Shown here: positions 39,601 to 52,203 of the stretch, piece by piece
Layout of the letters: each line of letters begins with the position of its first letter
Position numbering within the stretch: the first letter of the stretch is position 1
Assembly (NCBI GenBank): GCA_038025085.1
Contig: CM076141.1
Location: 25,668,501-25,732,500, forward strand
Origin: Tetragonia tetragonoides
Lineage: Eukaryota > Streptophyta > Magnoliopsida > Caryophyllales > Aizoaceae
Direction of reading: 5' to 3'
DNA length: 64,000 nucleotides
Notes under the pieces: model-generated
Told to the model about the DNA's origin: nothing
The model's database searches: none
The model's input: the letters and a program-made list of their open reading frames with translations, nothing else
Made by a program: the position numbers and the translations under genes

Positions 39601-42000
39601 TTCAACTCAAGCTTTTGAATGTATTTACGCGTTTTAACAGCTCATACGACTAGGGTGATGGAAATTGAGTTCTTTTGTGTTGTATATTAAGAGAAAGCAT
39701 CCAAATACTTTGTTTGCATTCATTTGAGTGTGAAAATACACCTAGGATGTTTAAAAGTACAAACAAGCTTCAACTCAAGCTTTTGAATGTATTTAAGCGT
39801 TTTAACAGCTCTTACGACTAGGGTGATAGAAATTGAGTTCTTTTGTGTTGTATATTAAGAGAAAGCATCCAAATACTTTGTTTGCATTCATTAGAGTGTG
39901 AAACTACACCTAGGATGTTTACAAGTACAAACAAGCTTCAACTCAAGCTTTTGAATGTATTTACGCGTTTTAACAGCTCATACGACTAGGGTGATGGAAA
40001 TTGAGTTCTTTTGTGTTGTATATTAAGAGAAAGCATCCAAATACTTTGTTTGCATTCATTTGAGTGTGAAAATACACCTAGGATGTTTAAAAGTACAAAC
40101 AAGCTTCAACTCAAGCTTTTGAATGTATTTAAGCGTTTTAACAGCTCTTACGACTAGGGTGATAGAAATTGAGTTCTTTTGTGTTGTATATTAAGAGAAA
40201 GCATCCAAACACTTTGTTTGCATTCATTTGAGTGTGAAACTACACCTAGGATGTTTACAGTTACAAAGAAGCTTCAACTCAAGCTTTTGAATGCATTTAC
40301 GCATTTTAAAAGCTCATACGAGTAGGGTGAATGAGATTTGAGTTCTTTTGTGTTGTATATTAAGAGAAAGCATCCAAATAATTTGTTTCATTCATTTGAG
40401 TGTGAAACTACACCTAGGATGTTTACAGTTACAAACAAGCTTCAACTCATGCTTTTGAATGCATTTACGCGTTTTAAAAGCTCATACGAGTAGGATGAAA
40501 GAGATTTGAGTTCTTTTGTGTTGTATATTAAGAGAAAGCATCCAATTACTTTGTTTGCATTCATTTGAGTGTGAAACTAACCTAGGATGTTTACAAGTAC
40601 AAACAAGCTTCAACTCAAGCTTTTGAATGTATTTACGCGTTTAAACAGCTCTTACGACTAGGGTGATAGAAATTGAGTTTTTTTGTGTTGTATATTAAGA
40701 GAAAACATCCAAATACTTTGTTTGCATTCATTTGAGTGTGAAACTACACCTAGGATGTTTACAAGTACAGACAAGCTTCAACTCAAGCTTTTGAATGTAT
40801 TTTCGCGTTTTAAAAGCTCATACGAGGAGGGTGAAAGAGATTTGACTTCTTTTGTGTTGTATATTAAGAGAAAGCATCCAAATACGTTGTTTGCATTCAT
40901 TTGAGTGTGAAACTACACCTAGGATGTTTACAGTTACAAACAAGCTTCAACTCATGCTTTTGAATGCATTTACGCGTTTTAAAAGCTCATACGAGTAGGA
41001 TGAAAGAGATTTGAGTTCTTTTGTGTTGTATATAAAGAGAAAGCATCCAAATACTTTGTTTGCATTCATTTGAGTGTGAAACTACACCTTCGATGTTTAC
41101 AAGTACAAACAAGCTTCAACTTAACCTTTTGAATGTATTTACGCGTTTTAACAGCTCTTACGACTAGGGTGATAGAAATTGAGTTCTTTTGTGTTGTATA
41201 TTAAGAGAAAGCATCCAAATACTTTGTTTGCATTCATTTGAGTGTGAAACTACACCTAGGATGTTTACAAGTACAAACAAGCTTCAACTCAAGCTTTTGA
41301 ATGTATTTACGCGTTTTAACAGCTCATACGACTAGGGTGATGGAAATTGAGTTCTTTTGTATTGTATATTAAGAGAAAGCATCCAAATACTTTGTTTGCA
41401 TTCATTTGAGTGTGAAACTACACCTAGGATGTTTAAAAGTACAAACAAGGTTCAACTCAAGCTTTTGAATGTATTTAAGCGTTTTAACAGCTCTTACGAC
41501 TAGGGTGATAGAAATTGAGTTCTTTTGTGTTGTATATTAAGAGAAAGCATCCAAACACTTTGTTTGCATTCATTTGAGTGTGAAACTACACCTAGGATGT
41601 TTACAGTTACAAACAAGCTTCAATTCATGCTTTTGAATGCATTTACGCGTTTTAACAGCTCTTACGACTAGGGTGTTGGAAATTGAGTTGTTTTGTGTTG
41701 TATATTAAGAGAAAGCATCCAAATACTTTGTTTGCATTCATTTGAGTGTGAAACTACACCTAGGATGTTTAAAAGTACAAACAAGCTTCAACTCAAGCTT
41801 TTGAATGTATTTAAGCGTTTTAACAGCTCTTACGACTAGGGTGATAGAAATTGAGTTCTTTTGTGTTGAATATTAAGAGAAAGCATTCAAACACTTTGTT
41901 TGCATTCATTTGAGTGTGAAACTACACCTAGGATGTTTACAGTTACAAAGAAGCTTCAACTCATGCTTTTGAATGCATTTACGCGTTTTAAAAGCTCATA
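33640..42000 (+). repeat. 49-monomer super-repeat, copy 2, internally rearranged
   Basis: Second copy of the roughly 8.26-kb arrangement. The interval corresponding to 26.8-29.4 kb is replaced, and a 12-monomer (2,025-bp) duplication is present instead: about 35,640-37,640 recurs at 37,665-39,665. Shared variants include GTTCGTCTGTG, CCAAAAACTTTG, TTTTTATTGTATTTTCGC and CATTAGAGTG. A dimer duplication (337 bp) lies at about 39,541-40,210, with CATTCATTAGAGTG at both 39551 and 39888. A gain and a loss of about 2 kb nearly cancel, so the overall offset stays close to 8.26 kb. Confidence 0.72.
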
Positions 42001-43600
42001 CGAGTAGGGTGAAAGAGATTTGAGTTCTTTTGTGTTGTATATTAAGAGAAAGCATCCAAATACTTTGTTTGGATTCATTTGAGTGTGAAACTACACCTAG
42101 GATGTTCACAAGTACAAACAAGCTTCAACTCAAGCTTTTGAATGTATTTAAGCGTTTTAACAGCTCTTACGACTAGGGTGAAAGAGATTTGACATCTTTT
42201 GTGTTGTATATTAAGGGAAAACATCCAAATACTTTGTTTGCATTCATTTGAGTGTGAAACTACACCTAGGAGGTTTACAGTTACAAACAAGCTTCAACTG
42301 ATGATTTTGAATGCATTTACGCGTTTTAAAAGCTCATACGAGTAGGGTGAAAGAGATTTGAGTTCTTTTGTGTTGTATATTAAGAGAAAGCATCCAAATA
42401 CGTTGTTTGCATTCATTTGAGTGTGAAACTACACCTAGGATGTTTACAGTTACAAACAAGCTTCAACTCAAGCTTTTGAATGCATTTACGCGTTTTAAAA
42501 GCTCATACGAGGAGGGTGAAAGAGATTTGAGTTCTTTTGTGTTGTATATTAAGAGAAAGCATCCAAATACTTTGTTTGCATTCATTTGAGTGTGAAACTA
42601 CACCTAGGATGTTTACAAGTACAAACAAGCTTCAACTCAAGCTTTTGAATGTATTTACGCGTTTTAACAGCTCTTACGACTAGGGTGATAGAAATTGAGT
42701 TCTTTTGTGTTGTATATTAAGAGAAAGCATCCAAATACTTTGTTTGCATTCATTTGAGTGTGAAACTACACCTAGAATGTTTACAGTTACAAACAAGCTT
42801 CAACTCAAGCTTTTGAATGCATTTACGCGTTTTAACAGCTCTTACGACTAGGGTGTTGGAAATTGAGTTCTTTTGTGTTGTATATTAAGAGAAAGCATCC
42901 AAATACTTTGTTTGCATTCATTTGAGTGTGAAACTACACCTAGGATGTTTAAAAGTACAAACAAGCTTCAACTCAAGCTTTTGAATGTATTTAAGCGTTT
43001 TAACAGCTCTTACAACTAGGGTGATAGAAATTGAGTTCTTTTGTGTTGTATATTAAGAGAAAGCATCCAAACACTTTGTTTGCATTCATTTGAGTGTGAA
43101 ACTACACCTAGGATGTTTACAGTTACAAAGAAGCTTCAACTCAAGCTTTTGAATGCATTTACGCGTTTTAAAAGCTCATACGAGTAGGGTGAAAGAGATT
43201 TGAGTTCTTTTGTGTTGTATATTAAGAGAAAGCATCCAAATACTTTGTTTGGATTCATTTGAGTGTGAAACTACACCTAGGATGTTTACAAGTACAAACA
43301 AGCTTCAACTCAAGCTTTTGAATGTATTTAAGCGTTTTAACAGCTCTTACGACTTAGGGTGAAAGAGATTTGACATCTTTTGTGTTGTATATTAAGAGAA
43401 AGCATCCAAATACTTTGTTTGCATTCATTTGAGTGTGAAACTACACCTAGGATGTTTACAGTTACAAAGAAGCTTCAACTCAAGCTTTTGAATGCATTTA
43501 CGCGTTTTAAAAGCTCATACGAGTAGGGTGAAAGAGATTTGAGTTCTTTTGTGTTGTATATTAAGAGAAAGCATCCAAATACTTTGTTTGGATTCATTTG
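42000..43600 (+). repeat. Satellite segment matching 3.05-4.65 kb
   Basis: Monomer order and variants match the first 25-mer repeat at an offset of 38,948 bp: GATGTTCACAAG, GGGAAAACATCC, GAGGAGGGTG, CCTAGAATG and CTTACAACTAGGG appear in the same order. It shows that distant parts of the array exchange sequence or share ancestry. A private 1-bp insertion (GACTTAGGG) is at 43352. Confidence 0.72.
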
Positions 43601-43619
43601 AGTGTGAAACTACACCTAG

Positions 43620-45120
43620 GATGTTTACAAGTACAAACAAGCTTCAACTCAAGCTTTTGAATGTATTTACGCGTTTTAACAGCTCATACGACTAGGGTGA
43701 TGGAAATTGAGTTCTTTTGTATTGTATATTAAGAGAAAGCATCCAAATACTTTGTTTGCATTCATTTGAGTGTGAAACTACACCTAGGATGTTTAAAAGT
43801 ACAAACAAGGTTCAACTCAAGCTTTTGAATGTATTTAAGCGTTTTAACAGCTCTTACGACTAGGGTGATAGAAATTGAGTTCTTTTGTGTTGTATATTAA
43901 GAGAAAGCATCCAAACACTTTGTTTGCATTCATTTGAGTGTGAAACTACACCTAGGATGTTTACAGTTACAAAGAAGCTTCAACTCAAGCTTTTGAATGT
44001 ATTTACGCGTTTTAAAAGCTCATACGAGGAGGGTGAAAGAGATTTGAGTTCTTTTGTGTTGTATATTAAGAGAAAGCATCCAAATACGTTGTTTGCATTC
44101 ATTTGAGTGTGAAACTACACCTAGGATGTTTACAAGTACAAACAAGCTTCAACTCAAGCTTTTGAATGTATTTAAGCGTTTTAACAGCTCTTACGACTAG
44201 GGTGAAAGAGATTTGACATCTTTTGTGTTGTATATTAAGAGAAAACATCCAAATACTTTGTTTGCATTCATTTGAGTGTGAAACTACACCTAGGAGGTTT
44301 ACAGTTACAAACAAGCTTCAACTGATGATTTTGAATGCATTTACGCGTTTTAAAAGCTCATACGAGTAGGATGAAAGAGATTTGAGTTCTTTTGTGTTGT
44401 ATATTAAGAGAAAGCATCCAAATACTTTGTTTGCATTCATTTGAGTGTGAAACTACACCTACGATGTTTACAAGTACAAACAAGCTTCAACTCAAGCTTT
44501 TTAATGTATTTACGCATTTTAACAGCCCTTACAACTAGGGTGATAGAAATTGAGTTCTTTTGTGTTGTATATTAAGAGAAAGCATCCAATTACTTTGTTT
44601 GCATTCATTTGAGTGTGAAACTACACCTAGGATGTTTACAAGTACAAACAAGCTTCAACTCAAGCTTTTGAATGTATTTACGCGTTTTAACAGCTCATAC
44701 GACTAGGGCGATGGAAATTGAGTTCTTTTGTATTGTATATTAAGAGAAAGCATCCAAATACTTTGTTTGCATTCATTTGAGTGTGAAACTACACCTAGGA
44801 TGTTTAAAAGTACAAACAAGGTTCAACTCAAGCTTTTGAATGTATTTAAGCGTTTTAACAGCTCTTACGACTAGGGTGATAGAAATTGAGTTCTTTTGTG
44901 TTGTATATTAAGAGAAAGCATCCAAACACTTTGTTTGCATTCATTTGAGTGTGAAACTACACCTAGGATGTTTACAGTTACAAAGAAGCTTCAACTCAAG
45001 CTTTTGAATGTATTTACGCGTTTTAAAAGCTCATACGAGGAGGGTGAAAGAGATTTGAGTTCTTTTGTGTTGTATATTAAGAGAAAGCATCCAAATACGT
45101 TGTTTGCATTCATTTGAGTG
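43620..45120 (+). repeat. 6-monomer duplication (1,011-bp offset)
   Basis: The monomers at about 43,620-44,110 recur at 44,631-45,121, sharing TTTTGTATTGTATATTAAG, AACAAGGTTCAACTC and the GAGGAGGGTG block. A difference is CTAGGGTGATGG against CTAGGGCGATGG at 44,705. Just downstream a 336-bp dimer is repeated: CCTACGATG followed by CTTAACCTTTTG at about 45,300 and 45,636. Confidence 0.75.
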
Positions 45121-45899
45121 TGAAACTACACCTAGGATGTTTACAGTTACAAACAAGCTTCAACTCATGCTTTTGAATGCATTTACGCGTTTTAAAAGCT
45201 CATACGAGTAGGATGAAAGAGATTTGAGTTCTTTTGTGTTGTATATAAAGAGAAAGCATCCAAATACTTTGTTTGCATTCATTTGAGTGTGAAACTACAC
45301 CTACGATGTTTACAAGTACAAACAAGCTTCAACTTAACCTTTTGAATGTATTTACGCGTTTTAACAGCTCTTACGACTAGGGTGATAGAAATTGAGTTCT
45401 TTTGTGTTGTATATTAAGAGAAAGCATCCAAATACTTTGTTTGCATTCATTTGAGTGTGAAACTACACCTAGGATGTTTACAAGTACAAACAAGCTTCAA
45501 CTCAAGCTTTTGAATTTATTTACGCGTTTTAACAGCTCTTACGACTAGGGTGATAGAAATTGAGTTCTTTTGTGTTGTATATTAAGAGAAAGCATCCAAA
45601 TACTTTGTTTGCATTCATTTGAGTGTGAAACTACACCTACGATGTTTACAAGTACAAACAAGCTTCAACTTAACCTTTTGAATGTATTTACGCGTTTTAA
45701 CAGCTCTTACGACTAGGGTGATAGAAATTGAGTTCTTTTGTGTTGTATATTAAGAGAAAGCATCCAAATACTTTGTTTGCATTCATTTGAGTGTGAAACT
45801 ACACCTAGGATGTTTACAAGTACAAACAAGCTTCAACTCAAGCTTTTGAATGTATTTACGCGTTTTAACAGCTCTTACGACTAGGGTGATAGAAATTGA

Positions 45900-48800
45900 G
45901 TTCTTTTGTGTTGAATATTAAGAGAAAGCATCCAAACACTTTGTTTGCATTCATTTGAGTGTGAAACTACACCTAGGATGTTTACAGTTACAAAGAAGCT
46001 TCAACTCATGCTTTTGAATGCATTTACGCGTTTTAAAAGCTCATACGAGTAGGGTGAAAGAGATTTGAGTTCTTTTGTGTTGTATATTAAGAGAAAGCAT
46101 CCAAATACTTTGTTTGGATTCATTTGAGTGTGAAACTACACCTAGGATGTTTACAAGTACAAACAAGCTTCAACTCAAGCTTTTGAATGTATTTAAGCGT
46201 TTTAACAGCTCTTACGACTAGGGTGAAAGAGATTTGACATCTTTTGTGTTGTATATTAAGGGAAAACATCCAAATACTTTGTTTGCATTCATTTGAGTGT
46301 GAAACTACACCTAGGAGGTTTACAGTTACAAACAAGCTTCAACTGATGATTTTGAATGCATCTACGCGTTTTAAAAGCTCATACGAGTAGGGTGAAAGAG
46401 ATTTGAGTTCTTTTGTGTTGTATATTAAGAGAAAGCATCCAAATACGTTGTTTGCATTCATTTGAGTGTGAAACTACACCTAGGATGTTTACAGTTACAA
46501 ACAAGCTTCAACTCAAGCTTTTTAATGCATTTACGCGTTTTAAAAGCTCATACGAGGAGGGTGAAAGAGATTTGAGTTCTTTTGTGTTGTATATTAAGAG
46601 AAAGCATCCAAATACTTTGTTTGCATTCATTTGAGTGTGAAACTACACCTAGGATATTTACAAGTACAAACAAGCTTCAACTCAAGCTTTTGAATGTATT
46701 TACGCGTTTTAACAGCTCTTACGACTAGGGTGATAGAAATTGAGTTCTTTTGTGTTGTATATTGAGAGAAAGCATCCAAATACTTTGTTTGCATTCATTT
46801 GAGTGTGAAACTACACCTAGAATGTTTACAGTTACAAACAAGCTTCAACTCATGCTTTTGAATGCATTTACGCGTTTTATTAGCTCTTACGACTAGGGTG
46901 TTGGAAATTGAGTTCTTTTGTGTTGTATATTAAGAGAAAGCATCTAAATACTTTGTTTGCATTCATTTGAGTGTGAAACTACACCTAGGACGTTTAAAAG
47001 TACAAACAAGCTTCAACTCAAGCTTTTGAATGTATTTAAGCGTTTTAACAGCTCTTACAACTAGGGTGATAGAAATTGAGTTCTTTTGTGTTGTATATTA
47101 AGAGAAAGCATCCAAACACTTTGTTTGCATTCATTTGAGTGTGAAACTACACCTAGGATGTTTACAGTTACAAAGAAGCTTCAACTCAAGCTTTTGAATG
47201 TATTTAAGCATTTTAACAGCTCTTACGACTAGGGTGAAAGAGATTTGACATCTTTTGCGTTGTATATTAAGAGAAAGCATCCAAATACTTTGTTTGCATT
47301 CATTTGAGTGTGAAACTACACCTAGGATGTTTACAGTTACAAAGAAGCTTCAACTCAAGCTTTTGAATGCATTTACGCGTTTTAAAAGCTCATACGAGTA
47401 GGGTGAAAGAGATTTGAGTTCTTTTGTGTTGTATATTAAGAGAAAGCATCCAAATACTTTGTTTGGATTCATTTGAGTGTGAAACTACACCTAGGATGTT
47501 TACAAGTACAAACAAGCTTCAACTCAAGCTTTTAAATGTAATTAAGCGTTTTAACAGCTCTTACGACTAGGGTGAAAGAGATTTGACATCTTTTGTGTTG
47601 TATATTAAGAGAAAACATCCAAATACTTTGTTTGCATTCATTTGAGTGTGAAACTACACCTAGGAGGTTTACAGTTACAAACAAGGTTCAACTGATGATT
47701 TTGAATGCATTTACGCGTTTTAAAAGCTCATACGAGTAGGGTGAAAGAGATTTGAGTTCTTTTGTGTTGTATATTAAGAGAAAGAATCCAAATACTTTGT
47801 TTGCATTCATTTGAGTGTGAAACTACACCTAGGATGTTTACAGTTACAAACAAGCTTCAACTCAAGCTTTTGAATGTATTTACGCGTTTTAAAAGCTCAT
47901 AGGAGTAGGGTGAAAGAGATTTGAGTTCTTTTGTGTTGTATATTAAGAGAAAGCATCCAAATACGTTGTTTGCATTCATTTGCGTGTGAAACTACACCTA
48001 GGATGTTTACAGTTACAAACAAGCTTCAACTCATGCTTTTGAATGCATTTACGCGTTTTTAAAGCTCATACGAGTAGGGTGAAAGAGATTTGAGTTCTTT
48101 TGTGTTGTATATTAAGAGAAAGCATCCAAATACTTTGTTTGCATTCATTTGAGTGTGAAACTACACCTAGGATGTCTACAAGTACAAAGAAGCTTCAACT
48201 CAAGCTTTTGAATGTATTTACGCGTTTTAAAAGCTCATACGAGTAGGGTGAAAGTGATTTGAGTTCTTTTGTGTTGTATATTAAGAGAAAGCATCCAAAT
48301 ACGTTGTTTGCATTCATTTGAGTGTGAAACTACACCTAGGATGTTTACAGTTACAAACAAGCTTCAACTCATGCTTTTGAATGCATTTACGCGTTTTAAA
48401 AGCTCATACGAGTAGGGTGAAAGAGATTTGAGTTCTTTTGTGTTGTATATTAAGAGAAAGCATCCAAATACTTTGTTTGTATTCATTTGAGTGTGAAACT
48501 ACACCTAGGATGTTTACAAGTACAAAGAAGCTTCAACTCAAGCTTTTGAATGTATTTACGCATTTTAAAAGCTCATACGAGTAGGGTAAAAGAGATTTGA
48601 GTTCGTTTATGTTGTATATTAAGAGAAAGCATCCAAATACGTTGTTTGCATTCATTTGAGTGTGAAACTACACCTAGGATGTTTACAGTTACAAACAAGC
48701 TTCAACTCATGCTTTTGAATGCATTTACGCGTTTTAAAAGCTCATAGGAGTAGGGTGAAAGAGATTTGAGTTCTTTTGTGTTGTATATTAAGAGAAAGCA

Positions 48801-48900
48801 TACAAATACGTTGTTTGCATTCATTTGAGTGTGAAACTACACCTAGGATGTTTACAGTTACAAACAAGCTTCGACTCATGCTTTTGAATGCATTTACGCG
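45900..48900 (+). repeat. Satellite segment matching 19.8-22.6 kb
   Basis: Variant order matches 19.76-22.6 kb at an offset of 26,139 bp, which becomes 26,307 bp after one extra monomer near 47.1 kb. Shared markers: GTTGAATATTAAG (45911 and 19772), GGGAAAACATCC, TTAAGCATTTTAAC (47205 and 20898), CATAGGAGTAGGG, TTTGCGTGTG, CGTTTTTAAAGC, GGATGTCTACAAG, GGTGAAAGTGATTT (48248 and 21941), and GCATACAAATACG. At 48,735-49,075 a single 169-bp monomer is duplicated in tandem with no difference seen. Confidence 0.75.
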
Positions 48901-49075
48901 TTTTAAAAGCTCATAGGAGTAGGGTGAAAGAGATTTGAGTTCTTTTGTGTTGTATATTAAGAGAAAGCATACAAATACGTTGTTTGCATTCATTTGAGTG
49001 TGAAACTACACCTAGGATGTTTACAGTTACAAACAAGCTTCGACTCATGCTTTTGAATGCATTTACGCGTTTTAA

Positions 49076-52000
49076 AAGCTCATCCGAGTAGGGTGAAAGA
49101 GATTTGAGTTCTTTTGTGTTGTATATTAAGAGAAAGAATCCAAATACTTTGTTTGCATTCATTTGAGTGTGAAACTACACCTAGGATGTTTACAGTTACA
49201 AACAAGCTTCAACTCAAGCTTTTGAATGTATTTACGCGTTTTAAAAGCTCATAGGAGTAGGGTGAAAGAGATTTGAGTTCTTTTGTGTTGTATATTAAGA
49301 GAAAGCATCCGAATACGTTGTTTGCATTCATTTGCATGTGAAACTACACCTAGGATGTTTACAGTTACAAACAAGCTTCAACTCATGCTTTTGAATGCAT
49401 TTACGCGTTTTAAAAGCTCATACGAGTATGGTGAAAGTGATTTGAGTTCTTTTGTGTTGTATATTAAGAGAAAGCATCCAAATACTTTGTTTGCATTCAT
49501 TTGAGTGTGAAACTACACCTAGGATGTTTACAAGTACAAAGAAGCTTCAACTCAAGCTTTTGAATGTATTTACGCGTTTTAAAAGCTCATACGAGTAGGG
49601 TGAAAGTGATTTGAGTTCTTTTGTGTTGTATATTAAGAGAAAGCTTCCAAATACTTTGTGCACATTCATTTGAGTGTGAAACTACACCTAGGATGTTTAC
49701 AAGTACAAACAAGCTTCAACTCAAGCTTTTGAATGTATTTACGCGTTTTAAAAGCTCATACGAGTAGGGTGAAACAGATTTGAGTTCTTTTGTGTTGTAT
49801 ATTAAGAGAAAGCATCCAAATACGTTGTTTGCATTCATTTGTGTGTGAAACTACACCTAGGATGTTTACAGTTACAAACAAGCTTCAACTCATGCTTTTG
49901 AATGCATTTACGCGTTTTAAAAGCTCATACGACTAGGGTGATAGAGATTTGAGTTCTTTTGTGTTGTATATTAAGAGAAATCATCCAAATACTTTGTTTG
50001 CATTCATTTGAGTGTGAAACTACACCTAGCATGTTTACAAGTACAAACAAGCTTCAACTCAAGCTTTTGAATATATTTACGTGTTTTAAAAGCTCATACG
50101 AGTAGGGTGAAACAGATTTGAGTTCTTTTGTGTTGTATATTAAGAGAAAGCATCCAAATACGTTGTTTGCATTCATTTGAGTGTGAAACTACACCTAGGA
50201 TGTTTACAGTTACAAACAAGCTTCAACTCATGCTTTTGAATGCATTTACGCGTTTTAAAAGCTCATACGACTAGGGTGATAGAGATTTGAGTTCTTTTGT
50301 GTTGTATATTAAGAGAAATCATCCAAATACTTTGTTTGCATTCATTTGAGTGTGAAACTACACCTAGCATGTTTACAAGTACAAACAAGCTTCAACTCAA
50401 GCTTTTGAATATATTTACGTGTTTTAAAAGCTCATACGAGTAGGGTGAAAGAGATTTGAGTTCTTTTGTGTTGTATATTAAGAGAAAGCATCCAAATACG
50501 GTTTTTGCATTCATTTGAGTGTGAAACTACACCTAGGATGTTTACAGTTACAAACAAGCTTCAACTCTTGCTTTTGAATGCATTTACGCGTTTTAAAAGC
50601 TCATACGAGTCGCGTGAAAGAGATTTGAGTTCTTTTGTGTTGTATATTAAGAGAAAGCATCCAAATACTTTGTTTGTATTCATTTGAGTGTGAAACTACA
50701 CCTAGGATGTTTACAAGTACAAACAAGCTTCAACTCAAGCTTTTGAATGTATTTACGCATTTTAAAAGCTCATACGAGTAGGGTGAAAGAGATTTGAGTT
50801 CTTTTGTGTTGTATTTTAAGAGAAAGCATCCAGATACTTTGTTTGCATTCATTTGAGTGTGAAACTACACCTAGGATGTTTACAGTTACGAACAAGCTTC
50901 AACTCATGCTTTTGAATGCATTTACGCGTTTTAAAAGCTCATACGAGTAGGGTGAAAGAGATTTGAGTTCTTTTGTATTGTATATTAAGAGAAAGCATCC
51001 AAATACTTTGTTTGTATTCATTTGAGTGTGAAACTACACCTAGGATGTTTACAAGTACCAACAAGCTTCAACTCAAGCTTTTGAATGTATTTACGCATTT
51101 TAAAAGCTCATACGAGTAGGGTAAACGAGATTTGAGTTCGTTTGTGTTGTATATTAAGAGAAAGCATCCAAATACGTTGTTTGCATTCATTTGAGTGTGA
51201 AACTACACCTAGGATGTTTACAGTTACAAACAAGCTTCGACTCATGCTTTTGAATGCATTTACGCGTTTTAAAAGCTCATACGAGTAGGGTGAAAGAGAT
51301 TTGAGTTCTTTTGTGTTGTATATTAAGAGAAAGCATCCAAATACTTTGTTTGCATTCATTTGAGTGTGAAACTACACCTAGGATGTTTACAAGTACAAGG
51401 AAGCTTCAACTCAAGCTTTTGAATGTATTTACGCGTTTTAAAAGCTCATACAAGTAGGGTAAAAGAGATTTGAGTTCTTTTGTGTTGTATATTAAGAGAA
51501 AGCTTCCAAATACTTTGTGCACATTCATTTGAGTGTGAAACTACACCTAGGATGTTTACAAGTACAAACAAGCTTCAACTCAAGCTTTTGAATGTATTTA
51601 CGCGTTTTAAAAGCTCATACGAGTAGGGTGAAACAGATTTGAGTTCTTTTGTGTTGTATATTAAGAGAAAGCATCCAAATACGTTGTTTGCATTCATTTG
51701 AGTGTGAAACTACACCTAGGATGTTTACAGTTACAAACAAGCTTCAACTCATGCTTTTGAATGCATTTACGCGTTTTAAAAGCTCATACGACTAGGGTGA
51801 TAGAGATTTGAGTTGTTTTGTGTTGTATATTAAGAGAAATCATCCAAATACTTTGTTTGCATTCATTTGAGTGTGAAACTACACCTAGGATGTTTACAAG
51901 TACAAACAAGCTTCAACTCAAGCTTTTGAATATATTTACGCATTTTAAAAGCTCATACGAGTAGGGTGAAAGAGATTTGAGTTCTTTTGTGTTGTATATT

Positions 52001-52203
52001 AAGAGAAAGCATCCAAATACGTTGTTTGCATTCATTTGAGTGTGAAACTACACCAAGGATGTTTACAGTTACAAACAAGCTTCAACTCATGCTTTTGAAT
52101 GCATTTACGCGTTTTAAAAGCTCATTCGAGTAGGGTGAAAGAGATTTGAGTTCTTTTGTGTTGTAAATTAAGAGAAAGCATCCAAATACTTTGTTTGTAT
52201 TCA
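49076..52203 (+). repeat. Satellite flank left of the retrotransposon, mostly 169-bp monomers
   Basis: Nearly all units carry the GAAAGAGATTTGAG block or the hybrid GATAGAGATTTGAG. Local duplications include a dimer with 337-bp offset (CCTAGCATG at about 50,025 and 50,362) and an 11-monomer offset of about 1,858 bp (TTTGTGCACATTC at 49,656 and 51,514). The last unit starts at 52,105 and is cut after 99 bp, at TTTGTATTCA, by the retrotransposon junction. No gene is present. Confidence 0.85.

Larger units (their letters stand above)
1..52203 (+). repeat. Centromere-type tandem satellite, left array (168/169-bp monomer, about 310 copies)
   Basis: The landmark ACGCGTTTTAA recurs every 168 or 169 bp (169, 337, 506, 675 and so on) from the first base to the retrotransposon, always in the same orientation. 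The first monomer (1-168) is about 33% GC. Conserved blocks in order are the MluI palindrome ACGCGT, GTTGTATATTAAGAGAAAGC, CATTCATTTGAGTGTGAAAC, the AvrII palindrome CCTAGG, and two HindIII sites spaced as AAGCTT-CAACTC-AAGCTT. The length difference comes from one block: GATAGAAATTGAG gives 168 bp and GAAAGAGATTTGAG gives 169 bp. The 3' half also has two main forms, ACAAGTACAAAC...GAATGTATTT and ACAGTTACAAAC...GAATGCATTT. Monomer length, array size, higher-order structure and a CRM-like insertion suggest a functional or former centromere. That role is inferred; CENH3 occupancy cannot be read from sequence. No gene lies in this stretch. Confidence 0.97.

Noticed and set aside
1..52203. CRISPR array
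   Set aside because: The regular repeats are contiguous 168/169-bp units with no unique spacers, and no cas genes are present.
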